A stretch of 64,000 nt of DNA from Streptomyces aureoverticillatus. Lineage in GTDB: Bacteria > Actinomycetota > Actinomycetes > Streptomycetales > Streptomycetaceae. Numbering within the stretch: position 1 is the stretch's first letter; the number at the start of each line of letters is the position of its first letter. The stretch is from contig NZ_BMSY01000019.1 of NCBI RefSeq assembly GCF_014649395.1, positions 1-64,000 on the forward strand, given 5' to 3'. Position numbers and translations under genes: made by a program. The notes beneath the pieces are model-generated. The model made no database searches, was not told the DNA's origin, and saw only the letters and a program-made list of their open reading frames with translations. Positions 43,925-51,661 of this stretch are shown in pieces.

Positions 43925-44890
43925 TCAGTAGCCGTAGATCATCTTGTAGGCGACCTCGGGGAGGAACTGTCCGGCCGAGGAGCCCGATCCGACGCCGCAG
44001 TTGCCGTCGGACTCGCCCGGGACCTTGATCCACAGGAGCATCTCGGCGCCTCCGCCCAGCTGGGTGGGGGTGCCGATACGGCGGCTTGCGGGGTTGCACC
44101 ACTGGCCGTTGGAGCCGTTGCCGTTGCGGCTGGTGTCCACGACGAACGGCTTGGTGTAGCCATACCGGGCGCTGAGTTCCTTGTTGACGGCGTTGCCGTA
44201 CGCGGTGTTCTCGGCCGTGGTCAGGTAGTTGGAGACGTTGAGCGAGAAGCCGCGGGCCTGTCGCAGGCCGGCTTCGTGGAGGCGCCGGGCCATGGTCGCC
44301 GCGCTCGCCCAGGCCGGGTTGCCGGCGTCCATGTACACCCAGGTGTTGGGGGCCTGGCGGTTGAACTCGGCGAGCGCGCCGGTGAGCATGGCCTCGCGTT
44401 CGTCGATCTGGGCCTGGGTCATGCAGTCGTAGTCCCCGAGGGAGTCCGGTTCGAGGACGACGACGGCCGGGCGGCCCGCGATCCCGCCCGCGAACTGGGC
44501 GATCCAGTTCGCGTAGGCGGACGGCGAGGATGCTCCGCCCCCGGAGTGCCCGCCGCAGTAGTCGCGGTTGTAGATGTTGTACGCGACGAGGAGGGGCAGC
44601 TTGTCCCGGGCGTCCGCGGCGCCCACGTACGCGCCGGTGGCGGTGCCGATGGTGCCGCTCCAGGAGCCGAACCAGCGGGCCGTCGGGGTGTTGGCGATGG
44701 ACGCGTTGATGGCGGGCGCCCGGCCGTCACCGGGGTTGGCGGCGACCCACCGCTTCGCGCTGGAGTCGGGGTCCACGTAGAACCCGTTGGTCATGGTCGT
44801 CGGGTCGGCCGCGTGGGCGGACGGTGCGGTGGCGAGCGCCAGGGGCAGCGAGGAGAGCGCTGCCATCAGGGCGAGCAGTCTGCGGCGCAT
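43925..44890 (-). CDS. Secreted cellulase, glycoside hydrolase family 6
   Basis: A 321-residue secreted endoglucanase. The signal peptide runs to about residue 28 (ATAPSAHAADP). GH6 landmarks are GFYVDPDSSAKRWV, LPLLVAYNIYNRDYCGGHSGG, VVVLEPDSLGDYDCMTQAQ with the acid Asp, WVYMDAGNPAW, FSLNVSNYLTTAENTAYG and VVDTSRNGNGSNGQWCNP with the putative base Asp, ending LLWIKVPGESDG. There is no binding module. ATG 44890 follows GAGG. A near-perfect CebR-type box lies 51 bases upstream, so cellobiose/cellulose induction is expected. Confidence 0.94.
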   Translation of the reverse strand: MRRRLLALMAALSSLPLALATAPSAHAADPTTMTNGFYVDPDSSAKRWVAANPGDGRAPAINASIANTPTARWFGSWSGTIGTATGAYVGAADARDKLPLLVAYNIYNRDYCGGHSGGGASSPSAYANWIAQFAGGIAGRPAVVVLEPDSLGDYDCMTQAQIDEREAMLTGALAEFNRQAPNTWVYMDAGNPAWASAATMARRLHEAGLRQARGFSLNVSNYLTTAENTAYGNAVNKELSARYGYTKPFVVDTSRNGNGSNGQWCNPASRRIGTPTQLGGGAEMLLWIKVPGESDGNCGVGSGSSAGQFLPEVAYKMIYGY

Positions 44891-44940
44891 GTCGGTACCT
44901 CGGCTTTCTGACAAGGGTGCGTCGGACGGTCGATGAACTG

Positions 44941-44954
44941 TGGGAGCGCTCTCA
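44941..44954. promoter_or_regulatory. CebR-type operator TGGGAGCGCTCTCA upstream of GH6
   Basis: It matches the 14-bp palindrome TGGGAGCGCTCCCA at 13 of 14 positions. CebR is the LacI-family cellulose-utilisation repressor of Streptomyces, relieved by cellobiose or cellotriose. The regulator gene itself is not in this window. Confidence 0.8.
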
Positions 44955-45129
44955 TCGGAAGCGACTCCACGGCACGGTCGGTCAGTAGGTTGAGTTGGTT
45001 CGGGTCAGGGCGTGGACAGCTCGAACCGCAGGACGCGGACCGCGCCGCCGAGTGCCTGCGTGGCGTGGTTGAAGGGCGCGAATCGGTGGCCATGTGCAGT
45101 TCTCCTTGCGGTACGCCGGTCCGTTCCGG
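44955..45129. other. Gap with a possible protein-tail relic
   Basis: On the minus strand a frame ends at 45005 with NHATQALGGAVRVLRFELST before its stop. It looks like the C-terminus of a secreted protein, but the upstream part is missing and I cannot name the family. It lies just behind the GH27 gene, so it may be a leftover of a deleted glycosidase or chance. Confidence 0.2.
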
Positions 45130-46776
45130 TCACGCGCGGGTCCACTTCTGGTGGGCCTGGCCGTTGCAGGTCCACAGGACCAGCGGGGTCCCGTTGGCGG
45201 TGCCGGCCCCGTTGACGTCGAGGCACAGCCCGGCGTGGACGTTGCGGAGCGATCCATCGGAACCGAGGGTCCACTTCTGGTTGTTCTGGCCATTGCAGGG
45301 CCAGGTGATGACCCGGGTGCCGTTGGTGGTGCCCTGGTCGTAGGCGTCCAGGCACTTGTCGCCGAAGACGCGGATCTCGCCGCCGGCCCATGTGGTCCAC
45401 AGCTGGTTGGCGGCCGTGTGGCAGTCCCAGATCAATACGGTGGCCCCGGCCGCGGTGGAGGCGTTGTCCACGTCCAGGCAGCGGCCGGACGCGGTGCCGC
45501 GCAGCCGCGAGGTGGTGGCATCCAGTGGGCTGCCGCCGGTCACCCGGAACACGGCCACGCCGTGCGCGGGGACGCTCGCCGAGATCTGCCCGGACGTGCT
45601 GGACGTGCCGCCGGTCCACAGGTCGGTGAGGGTGAACCGCCCGCCGGACAGGCCGACTTGTGCGGCCGACGCGGTGACCGTGGCGGCGCCGCCGCCCCGG
45701 TTGAACAGGCCCACCGCGACCGATCCGTCGGACAGCGGTTTGGCGAACACCTCGGTGTTGCCGTCGTCGCGTACCCTGCGCCCGCCCGCGCCCAAGGGGT
45801 CCTGGTTCACCGCCAGCAGACGTGGGTTGCGCAGGATCGCGCTCACGTCGGCGGACATGGTGCGGATGTCGTTGCCGGCCATGAGCGGGGCACCCATCAG
45901 CGCCCACAGGGCGAAGTGGGACCGCGACTCGGTCAGTGACAGGCCGGGTCGGCCGACGACCAGCATGTCGGGGTCGTTCCAGTGTCCCGGGCCCGACTGC
46001 GCCGCCAGCGGCGCGGTGACGTCCAGGACGTTGCCGACGCCCATCGGGTAGCTGTTGGTGTTGCCGTTCTGCCAGATGTCGAGCAGGTCCTCGGTCGTCC
46101 GCCACAGGTCGGCGACCTCGCTCCAGTCGTACCTGTCGCCGGTGGGGGCGTGGAAGCTGTTGGGGTTGATGCTGTAGACGATCGGGCGGCCGGTGGCGCG
46201 CAGGGCGTCGCGCATGAGTGTGAACCGCGTGACCTGCTCGTCACGGGTGCCGCTGGAGGAGCACCAGTCGTACTTGAGGTAGTCGACGCCCCAAGAGGCG
46301 AACGTGGAGGCGTCCTGGGCCTCGTGGCCCTTGCTGCCGGTGGAGCCGGGGTAGGTGCCCACGCCCTGCGCGCACGTGCGCTCGTTGGGCGCCTGGTAGA
46401 TGCCGAACTTCAGGCCCTTGCTGTGGATGTAGTCCCCGAGCGCCTTCATCCCGCTCGGGAACTTGGTCGGGTTGGCCCGCAGGTTGCCCGCCGCGTCACG
46501 CTGCGGGTCGAACCAGCAGTCGTCGACCACCACGTACTGGTAGCCCGCGTCCCGCATGCCCGAGGACACCATCGTGTCGGCGGCCTGGCGAACCTGAGCC
46601 TCGGTGATCCCGCACCCGAAGCTGTTCCAGCTGTTCCAGCCCAACGGCGGGGTGAGTGCCGGGCTGCCGGGCGCGGCCGAGGCGGAGGAGTGAGCGGAGG
46701 CCGTCACGGAAGCGGTGACCGTCAACGCGGCTGCCGCGAGGAGGTGGAGCAGGCGTCTGCCTGATCGTCTGGACAT
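45130..46776 (-). CDS. Secreted alpha-galactosidase, GH27 with C-terminal CBM13
   Basis: A 548-residue secreted enzyme. Signal peptide to about residue 36 (SASAAPGS). The GH27 barrel begins PPLGWNSWNSFGCGI; nucleophile Asp170 lies in YLKYDWCSSS and the acid/base Asp in GHWNDPDMLVVGRPGL. A beta-sandwich follows, then from about residue 420 a ricin-type CBM13 with repeats RCLDVDNAST, KCLDAYDQGT and LCLDVNGAGT, each ending in Q-x-W motifs (NQLWTTW, NQKWTLG, HQKWTRA). It removes alpha-galactosyl side chains from galactomannan and raffinose-type sugars, or beta-L-arabinopyranosyl groups. ATG 46776 follows AGGAG. Confidence 0.95.
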   Translation of the reverse strand: MSRRSGRRLLHLLAAAALTVTASVTASAHSSASAAPGSPALTPPLGWNSWNSFGCGITEAQVRQAADTMVSSGMRDAGYQYVVVDDCWFDPQRDAAGNLRANPTKFPSGMKALGDYIHSKGLKFGIYQAPNERTCAQGVGTYPGSTGSKGHEAQDASTFASWGVDYLKYDWCSSSGTRDEQVTRFTLMRDALRATGRPIVYSINPNSFHAPTGDRYDWSEVADLWRTTEDLLDIWQNGNTNSYPMGVGNVLDVTAPLAAQSGPGHWNDPDMLVVGRPGLSLTESRSHFALWALMGAPLMAGNDIRTMSADVSAILRNPRLLAVNQDPLGAGGRRVRDDGNTEVFAKPLSDGSVAVGLFNRGGGAATVTASAAQVGLSGGRFTLTDLWTGGTSSTSGQISASVPAHGVAVFRVTGGSPLDATTSRLRGTASGRCLDVDNASTAAGATVLIWDCHTAANQLWTTWAGGEIRVFGDKCLDAYDQGTTNGTRVITWPCNGQNNQKWTLGSDGSLRNVHAGLCLDVNGAGTANGTPLVLWTCNGQAHQKWTRA

Positions 46777-46892
46777 CGGGGCTCCTTGACCGGAAGGGGA
46801 TGCCACACGTTGCGTACGGATGCGGGTCATTTGCGTGTCTCTCTCGTGGGGGGGGCGGTGTGCAGGGCCTGGACTCGTACGGACGTCGGCTG

Positions 46893-47798
46893 TCAGGCCA
46901 GGGCGGCTTCCCATCGGGTGCCCTCGCCGGTGGCGTCGCCGTGGAGTCGGTCGCGGGCGGCGGTGTCGTCGTACAGAAGCCAGCGGAACCAGTCCACGAG
47001 GGTGTTCTGGGTCCGGCCGAAGGTGGGGAACCCCGGATTCAGGTACGCGGCGTGGTCCGCGCCGACGTGGGTGAGGAACGCCTTGGGCGCGCGCAGTTCC
47101 TGGTACGCCCGCCGCGCCAGCGCGTAGTCGCAGGTCGGGTCCCTGTCGCCGTGGATGAACAGCACGCCCGCACCGACCGAGGCGGGGTTGCCCATGTCCA
47201 CGCAGGCGACCGGGACCGCGGCGGCGATACGGTCGTCGGGCCAGGCGGTCACCAGGCCGTGGGTGGTCATGCCGCCCATCGAGTGCCCGGAGACGCCGAC
47301 GCCCGCCGCGGTGTCGATGTGCCCGGCGAAGGGGCCGCCCGTGGCGTCGTTGAGCGCCAGGGTCCGGGTGATGACCTCGGAGACGTCCCTCGACCATTCG
47401 CCTCCGTAGACGGAGCCGAGGTTGGTGTTGTCGGAGAACGAGGGGGCGGGGCAGATGAAGCCGGCGGAGGCTATCGCGTGGGTCTGCGAGGCGTAGGAGT
47501 CGGAGTTGCCGCCCATGCCGTGGCTCCACTCGGCGACGGGGAACACACCGGCGGCGAGAGGGGCGTTGGGAACGGGGGCGCCACCGGGGGCGCCGGGGGC
47601 GGGGTAGAAGACCTTGGTGAACAGTGAGCGGGCGCCGCGGCTCCAGTTGAACTGGCGCACTCCGATGGCGAACTGGCCGCGGGGCGCGGACAGTTCGGCG
47701 CCTGAGGCAGGGTGCGGTGCGGAGCCGAGCAGGGGGGTGCCCAGACCCGCCGTCGCGGCCGCGGTCAGGCCGAGAAAGGTACGTCGACTGAACGACAT
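46893..47798 (-). CDS. Tat-exported alpha/beta hydrolase (PAF-acetylhydrolase/dienelactone-hydrolase-like)
   Basis: A 301-residue exported esterase-type protein. The twin-arginine signal is SRRTFLGLTAAATAG and cleavage should follow HPASGAE. The alpha/beta hydrolase triad is complete: Ser in GVSGHSMGGMTTHG, Asp in LFIHGDRDPTCDYA and His in THVGADHAAYLNPG; the oxyanion region is AEWSHGMGGNSDSYASQ. Two Cys in VACVDMG and DPTCDYA could pair. Together with the surrounding plant-cell-wall enzymes it could be an acetyl or feruloyl esterase, but it also resembles cutinase-like polyesterases; the substrate is open. Confidence 0.85.
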   Translation of the reverse strand: MSFSRRTFLGLTAAATAGLGTPLLGSAPHPASGAELSAPRGQFAIGVRQFNWSRGARSLFTKVFYPAPGAPGGAPVPNAPLAAGVFPVAEWSHGMGGNSDSYASQTHAIASAGFICPAPSFSDNTNLGSVYGGEWSRDVSEVITRTLALNDATGGPFAGHIDTAAGVGVSGHSMGGMTTHGLVTAWPDDRIAAAVPVACVDMGNPASVGAGVLFIHGDRDPTCDYALARRAYQELRAPKAFLTHVGADHAAYLNPGFPTFGRTQNTLVDWFRWLLYDDTAARDRLHGDATGEGTRWEAALA

Positions 47799-47832
47799 GG
47801 GTGACTCCTTGCGTGGGGGGGACAGGGAGGCC

Positions 47833-47962
47833 TCAGCAGGTGGAGTTGGTCTGGGTGGCCAGGCCGAGCCGGTAGGGCAACTGCGAGTACTCGCCGCCGG
47901 AGTTGGGGTCCCGGCCCTGGTAGAGGAGCCGGAGCCGGCAGGGGTCGAGGGGCATGGTCTGG
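47833..47962 (-). pseudogene. C-terminal relic of a GH62 arabinofuranosidase
   Basis: On the minus strand about 43 residues read NDQTMPLDPCRLRLLYQGRD, PNSGGEYSQLPYRLGLATQ and TNSTC before TGA. They align closely with the last residues of the intact GH62 enzyme at 57233-58699 (DQTMTVDPCNLRMLYQGRSP, NSGGDYGLLPYRPGLLTQ). Nothing of the rest of a GH62 domain precedes them: upstream lies the end of the beta-galactosidase gene in another frame. I read this as the remnant of a second GH62 gene lost by deletion. Confidence 0.82.
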
Positions 47963-47987
47963 TCGTTGGTGGCGCAGCCTTGCGAGG

Positions 47988-49973
47988 TCAGTGCCCGCGC
48001 AGCACCGCGCAGCCGCCGGGCGGCAGTTCCTGCGCGAGGGCATCGGTGAGCAGGTCGTGGGCGGGGTCCGGCAAGGGCACGGCTACGGGGGTGTGGTTGA
48101 GCAGGACCTGCCAGTGGCGGCCGTCGAGGGCGTGTCGGGTGACGGCTTCGACACCGGCCGGCAGGCCCGGCACGTCCGGTTCGACCCCGGCCTCCTTCAG
48201 CAGGCGGCCGACCAGGTCGGCGTAGTCGGCGTCGTCCAGGCGCGTGGAGAGATACCAGCCCTGCCCGGTGCCGGAGCGGTGCCGGGTGAGGGCGGGGCCG
48301 CCCGTGAGCATGCCGTGGGTGTAGGCGGCGAGCGTCTGCGCGCCCTCGGTGCGCAGGGACTCGCTCCAGACCGTGCCGTGCGACCCGTCCGACAGCGTGA
48401 TCCGCTCGTCCTGCCGCAACGGCCGGTACTCCTCGACGCGGATGCCCAGCGCCTCGCGCAGCGGCTCGGCGGGATAGCCGCCGAGCCGGGCGTGCATGCG
48501 GTCGTCGACGAAGCCGGCCGCGTGCTGGACGAACAGCGTCCCGCCGTCGGCGACGTAATCGCGCAGGTTCTCGGCCCCCTTGTCGGACAGCAGGAACAGG
48601 GCCGGGGCGATGACGAGCCGGTAGCGGCTCAACTCGTGCTCGGGGTGTGCGAAGTCGACGGTGGCGTCCGCGTCCCACAGCGCGCGGTGCGCCCGGACGA
48701 GGGCCGCGTGGTAGTCGAGGCGGGAGGAGGGCAGCCCGTCCACGCCGAGCGCCCACCAGGCGTCCGGGTCGTCAAGGACGGCCACCGACGCGGCGACCGT
48801 CGACCCCGCCAGCTCGCCGAGCCGGGCCACCGCCTCGCCCACCCGCGTGACCTCGCGGAAGATGCGGCTGTCCGGACCCGCGTGCGGGACCATCGCCGAG
48901 TGCCAGGTCTCCGCGCCGGCCCGGGACTGCCGCCACTGGAAGAACAGGGCGCCCTCCGAACCCCGGGCGATGTGGCCGAGGGTGTGGCGCAGGATCTCGC
49001 CGGGCTCCTTGCCGAGGATCTGGCCGTCGTCGTACACGGTATTGGTGCCCTGTTCCATCAGCAGCCAGGGGCGTCCGCCGCCCAGGGAGCGGGTGCGGTC
49101 GGCGTGGACGGCCACGCCGGCGGCGGCGTCCAGGCCGGGTGCGTTCGGATACTGGTCGGACGTGACGACGTCGAGTTCGCGGGCGAGGGCCCACAGGTCC
49201 ACGTTCTGGTAGGCGGGGAGCATCAGGTTGGTCGTCACCGGCCGGTCGCTGTGCGCGCGGATGGCGTCGCGCTGCTCACGGAAGGCGGCGATGATCTCGT
49301 CGGACCAGAAGCGGCGGAAGTCCAGTGCCTGGCCGGGGTTCTTGTGCCACTGGGTCTCGCGCGGCGGCAGCACCTGCTCCCAGGAGGTGTGGCGCTGGCT
49401 CCAGAAGGCCGTTCCCCAGGCTTCGTTGAGGGCGTCCAGTGAGCCGTGGCGGGCACGCAGCCACACCCGGAAGGCCGCGGCCGCGTGGTCGCACCAGCAG
49501 AGCGTGCCGTACTCGTTGTGCACGTGCCACAGCGCGAGGGCGGGGTGGTCGCCGTAGCGCTCGGCGAGCGCGGCGGCGATCCGGCGGGCCGCGATGCGGT
49601 ACGCGGGGGCGGCGAGGCAGTACGTGTCGCGGCTGCCGTGGACGAGACGGGTGCCGTCGGGCCGGACCGGCAGCGCGTCGGGGTGGGCCAGGGTGAACCA
49701 GGGCGGCGGGGAGGCGGTCGGGGTGGCGAGGTCGACGGCCACGCCGTTCGCGTGCAGGCGGTCGATGTGGGCGTCGAGCCAGGCGAAGTCGTGGCGCCCC
49801 TCCTCCGGTTCGAGCAGGGCCCACGAGAAGACGCCCACCGTGGCCAGGTTGACCCTGGCCCGGCGCATGAGATCGTCGTCCTCCTTCCAGACCGGCTCGT
49901 CCCACTGCTCGGGGTTGTAGTCCCCGCCGAAGGCCAGGCCGCCCAGGCGGTCGGTGATGCTGCGAGTCGTCAT
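47988..49973 (-). CDS. Beta-galactosidase, glycoside hydrolase family 42
   Basis: A 661-residue cytoplasmic enzyme without signal peptide, starting ITDRLGGLAFGGDYNPEQWD. The catalytic barrel has acid/base Glu154 (WHVHNEYGTLCWCDHAAAAF) and nucleophile Glu307 (LLMEQGTNTVYDDG); the Cys residues around CWCDHA belong to the zinc site of many GH42 enzymes. A trimerisation domain (RLVIAPALFLLSDKGAENL) and a small C-terminal beta domain follow. It would cut galacto-oligosaccharides after import. It is divergent from the LacI gene with about 500 bases between, containing two GAAGCGCTTC-type boxes. Confidence 0.95.
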   Translation of the reverse strand: MTTRSITDRLGGLAFGGDYNPEQWDEPVWKEDDDLMRRARVNLATVGVFSWALLEPEEGRHDFAWLDAHIDRLHANGVAVDLATPTASPPPWFTLAHPDALPVRPDGTRLVHGSRDTYCLAAPAYRIAARRIAAALAERYGDHPALALWHVHNEYGTLCWCDHAAAAFRVWLRARHGSLDALNEAWGTAFWSQRHTSWEQVLPPRETQWHKNPGQALDFRRFWSDEIIAAFREQRDAIRAHSDRPVTTNLMLPAYQNVDLWALARELDVVTSDQYPNAPGLDAAAGVAVHADRTRSLGGGRPWLLMEQGTNTVYDDGQILGKEPGEILRHTLGHIARGSEGALFFQWRQSRAGAETWHSAMVPHAGPDSRIFREVTRVGEAVARLGELAGSTVAASVAVLDDPDAWWALGVDGLPSSRLDYHAALVRAHRALWDADATVDFAHPEHELSRYRLVIAPALFLLSDKGAENLRDYVADGGTLFVQHAAGFVDDRMHARLGGYPAEPLREALGIRVEEYRPLRQDERITLSDGSHGTVWSESLRTEGAQTLAAYTHGMLTGGPALTRHRSGTGQGWYLSTRLDDADYADLVGRLLKEAGVEPDVPGLPAGVEAVTRHALDGRHWQVLLNHTPVAVPLPDPAHDLLTDALAQELPPGGCAVLRGH

Positions 49974-50474
49974 GACGGTTCCTCGGGTGCGGAGAGTCGA
50001 GTCGTGCTCTGACGAGCCATCAGGGCCGTTGGCAGCAGTTCGTGTGGGTACTCGGGCCGCTCGCCCGCAGGGGCAGCGCCTTCCGCGGGCCGGACAGCAG
50101 CGGGGGCGGTGCGGCCGCTCACGCGACCGAGGCTGCCGCTTCGGCGAAGCTTCCGCGGTGCGGCTCGTGGCTCCTGGCCGCGGACTTCCTGCGGCAGTGG
50201 TCGAAGCGCTTCACTTCCCTGTGCAAGCTAAGGGGTAAGTTCCGAGCGAAACAAGACCTCTGCACGTCGAAGCGATTCGACACGACGCCGGGATATGTGA
50301 GGCGACGGCCCTTCATCGGCCCGGTTCATCAAGCCCCTGCAGCATGATGTGACGCACGGAATGTTCGAGGGGCCGGACGGAAGGGCGGGGTGGCCTGCGG
50401 GCTGCCGACGGCATGTCCTACGGTTTCCGGAAGACGCCCGGATGCTTTCCGGGCGTACGACTGCGGAGGTGGGG
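49974..50474. other. Divergent control region of GH42 and LacI with two operator-like boxes
   Basis: TCGAAGCGCTTCA (50201-50213) is exactly the reverse complement of the 13-mer before GH12, and TCGAAGCGATTCGA (50267-50280) is a close variant, 66 bp further on. Both have a central CG. They lie between the beta-galactosidase (minus) and the LacI regulator (plus) and are the natural binding sites for that regulator. No gene is seen in these 500 bases. Confidence 0.72.
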
Positions 50475-51536
50475 ATGGTGGCCGGGGAAGGCGCTCAGCG
50501 CAAGACGGGCACGCGGAGCCCTCAGGGGCCGGCCAAGGTGACGATCACCGAGATCGCGCGGGAGGCGGGGGTGTCCGTGCCGACCGTCTCGCGGGTCGTC
50601 AACGGGCGCTCGGACGTCTCTCCGGCCACCCGGGCCCGCGTCGAGGACCTGCTGCACCGGCACGGCTACCAGCGCCGGCCGACCGCGCCCGGGGCCCGGG
50701 CGGCCCTGCTCGACCTGGTCTTCAACGATCTCGACAGCCCCTGGGCCGTGGAGATCATCCGGGGCGTCGAGGAGGTCGCGCACGAGGCGGGTGTGGGCAC
50801 GGTGGTCTCCGCGATCCACGACCGGGCGGGCGCCGCGCGGCAGTGGATGACCAATCTGCGCGCCCGCGCGTCGGACGGCGTGATCCTGGTGACGTCGGTG
50901 CTCGAACCGGGCCTGCGTGACGAACTGCGCCGCCTGGGCGTGCCGTTGGTGGTGGTCGACCCGGCCGGTTCGCCCGCCTCCGAGGCGCCCACCGTCGGCG
51001 CCACCAACTGGGCGGGCGGGATGGCCGCCACCGAGCATCTCCTCGGCCTCGGGCACCGCAGGATCGGGTTCATCGAGGGCCCGCCGCGGCTGCTGTGTTC
51101 GCGGGCCCGGCTCGACGGCTACCGGGCCGCCCTGGATGTGGCGGGCGTGGCCGTCGACGACGCGCTCGTGGTGCCCGGCGACTTCTACCACGCGTCCGGA
51201 TTCACCGGCGCGGGACGGCTGTTGGACCTGGACGACCCGCCGACGGCGATTTTCGCCGCGAGCGACCAGATGGCGCTCGGCGCGATCGAGGCGCTGCGGC
51301 GGCGCGGCCTTCGGGTGCCCGAGGACATGAGCGTCGTCGGCTTCGACGACCTGCCGGAGGTGCGCTGGTCGGCGCCGCCGCTGACCACTGTCCGTCAACC
51401 TCTGTACGACATGGGCAAGTTGGCGGCGAGGATGCTCCTCGACCTCGGACGCGACGTCGAGCCGGCTTCGCCGCGGGTGGAACTCGCCACCGAATTGGAG
51501 GTCCGCGCGAGCACCGCGCCACCGAGCCGGGGATAA
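50475..51536 (+). CDS. LacI-family transcriptional regulator of sugar utilisation
   Basis: A 353-residue repressor. Helix-turn-helix VTITEIAREAGVSVPTVSR and VVNGRSDVSPATR (about residues 22-55) is followed by the effector-binding domain: ALLDLVFNDLDSPWAVEII, HRRIGFIEGPPRLLCSRARL, DDPPTAIFAASDQMALGAIE and PEDMSVVGFDDLPEVRWSAP. ATG 50475 has GGAGG upstream at good distance; the frame extends further but without a ribosome site. It lies between the GH42 gene and the sugar importer/GH3 operon and probably controls both, as well as the GH12 gene that carries the same operator 7.5 kb away. Confidence 0.93.
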   Translation: MVAGEGAQRKTGTRSPQGPAKVTITEIAREAGVSVPTVSRVVNGRSDVSPATRARVEDLLHRHGYQRRPTAPGARAALLDLVFNDLDSPWAVEIIRGVEEVAHEAGVGTVVSAIHDRAGAARQWMTNLRARASDGVILVTSVLEPGLRDELRRLGVPLVVVDPAGSPASEAPTVGATNWAGGMAATEHLLGLGHRRIGFIEGPPRLLCSRARLDGYRAALDVAGVAVDDALVVPGDFYHASGFTGAGRLLDLDDPPTAIFAASDQMALGAIEALRRRGLRVPEDMSVVGFDDLPEVRWSAPPLTTVRQPLYDMGKLAARMLLDLGRDVEPASPRVELATELEVRASTAPPSRG

Positions 51537-51553
51537 CGGAACATCGCACTCCT

Positions 51554-51594
51554 GGGGTGTCAACGCCCTGTTCAGTCAGGGCCGTTGACACCCC
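51554..51594. terminator. Long inverted repeat behind LacI that contains the next -35 box
   Basis: GGGGTGTCAACG-CCCTG-TTCAGT-CAGGG-C-CGTTGACACCCC folds into a 17-bp stem with a single bulged base. It starts 17 bases behind the LacI stop and can end that transcript. Its right arm holds TTGACA (51585-51590), the -35 of the following operon, so the repeat may also be an operator. Confidence 0.7.
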
Positions 51595-51613
51595 TTGCGT
51601 GTCCCCGTAACTT
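51585..51613 (+). promoter_or_regulatory. Promoter of the sugar importer / GH3 operon
   Basis: TTGACA, 17 bases, TAACTT is a near-consensus vegetative promoter about 50 bases before the binding-protein gene. Downstream, in the leader, overlapping palindromes CGGAAGCCTTCCG (51638-51650) and CTTCCGGAAG (51645-51654) cover the ribosome site and could be operator or RNA hairpin. Confidence 0.72.
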
Positions 51614-51661
51614 CCATGGCCATCTCCTGATAATTCTCGGAAGCCTTCCGGAAGGTGTGCC

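Noticed and set aside
51554..51594. Intrinsic terminator only
   Set aside because: The stem also contains a consensus -35 with a matching -10, so I kept both readings rather than calling a simple terminator.
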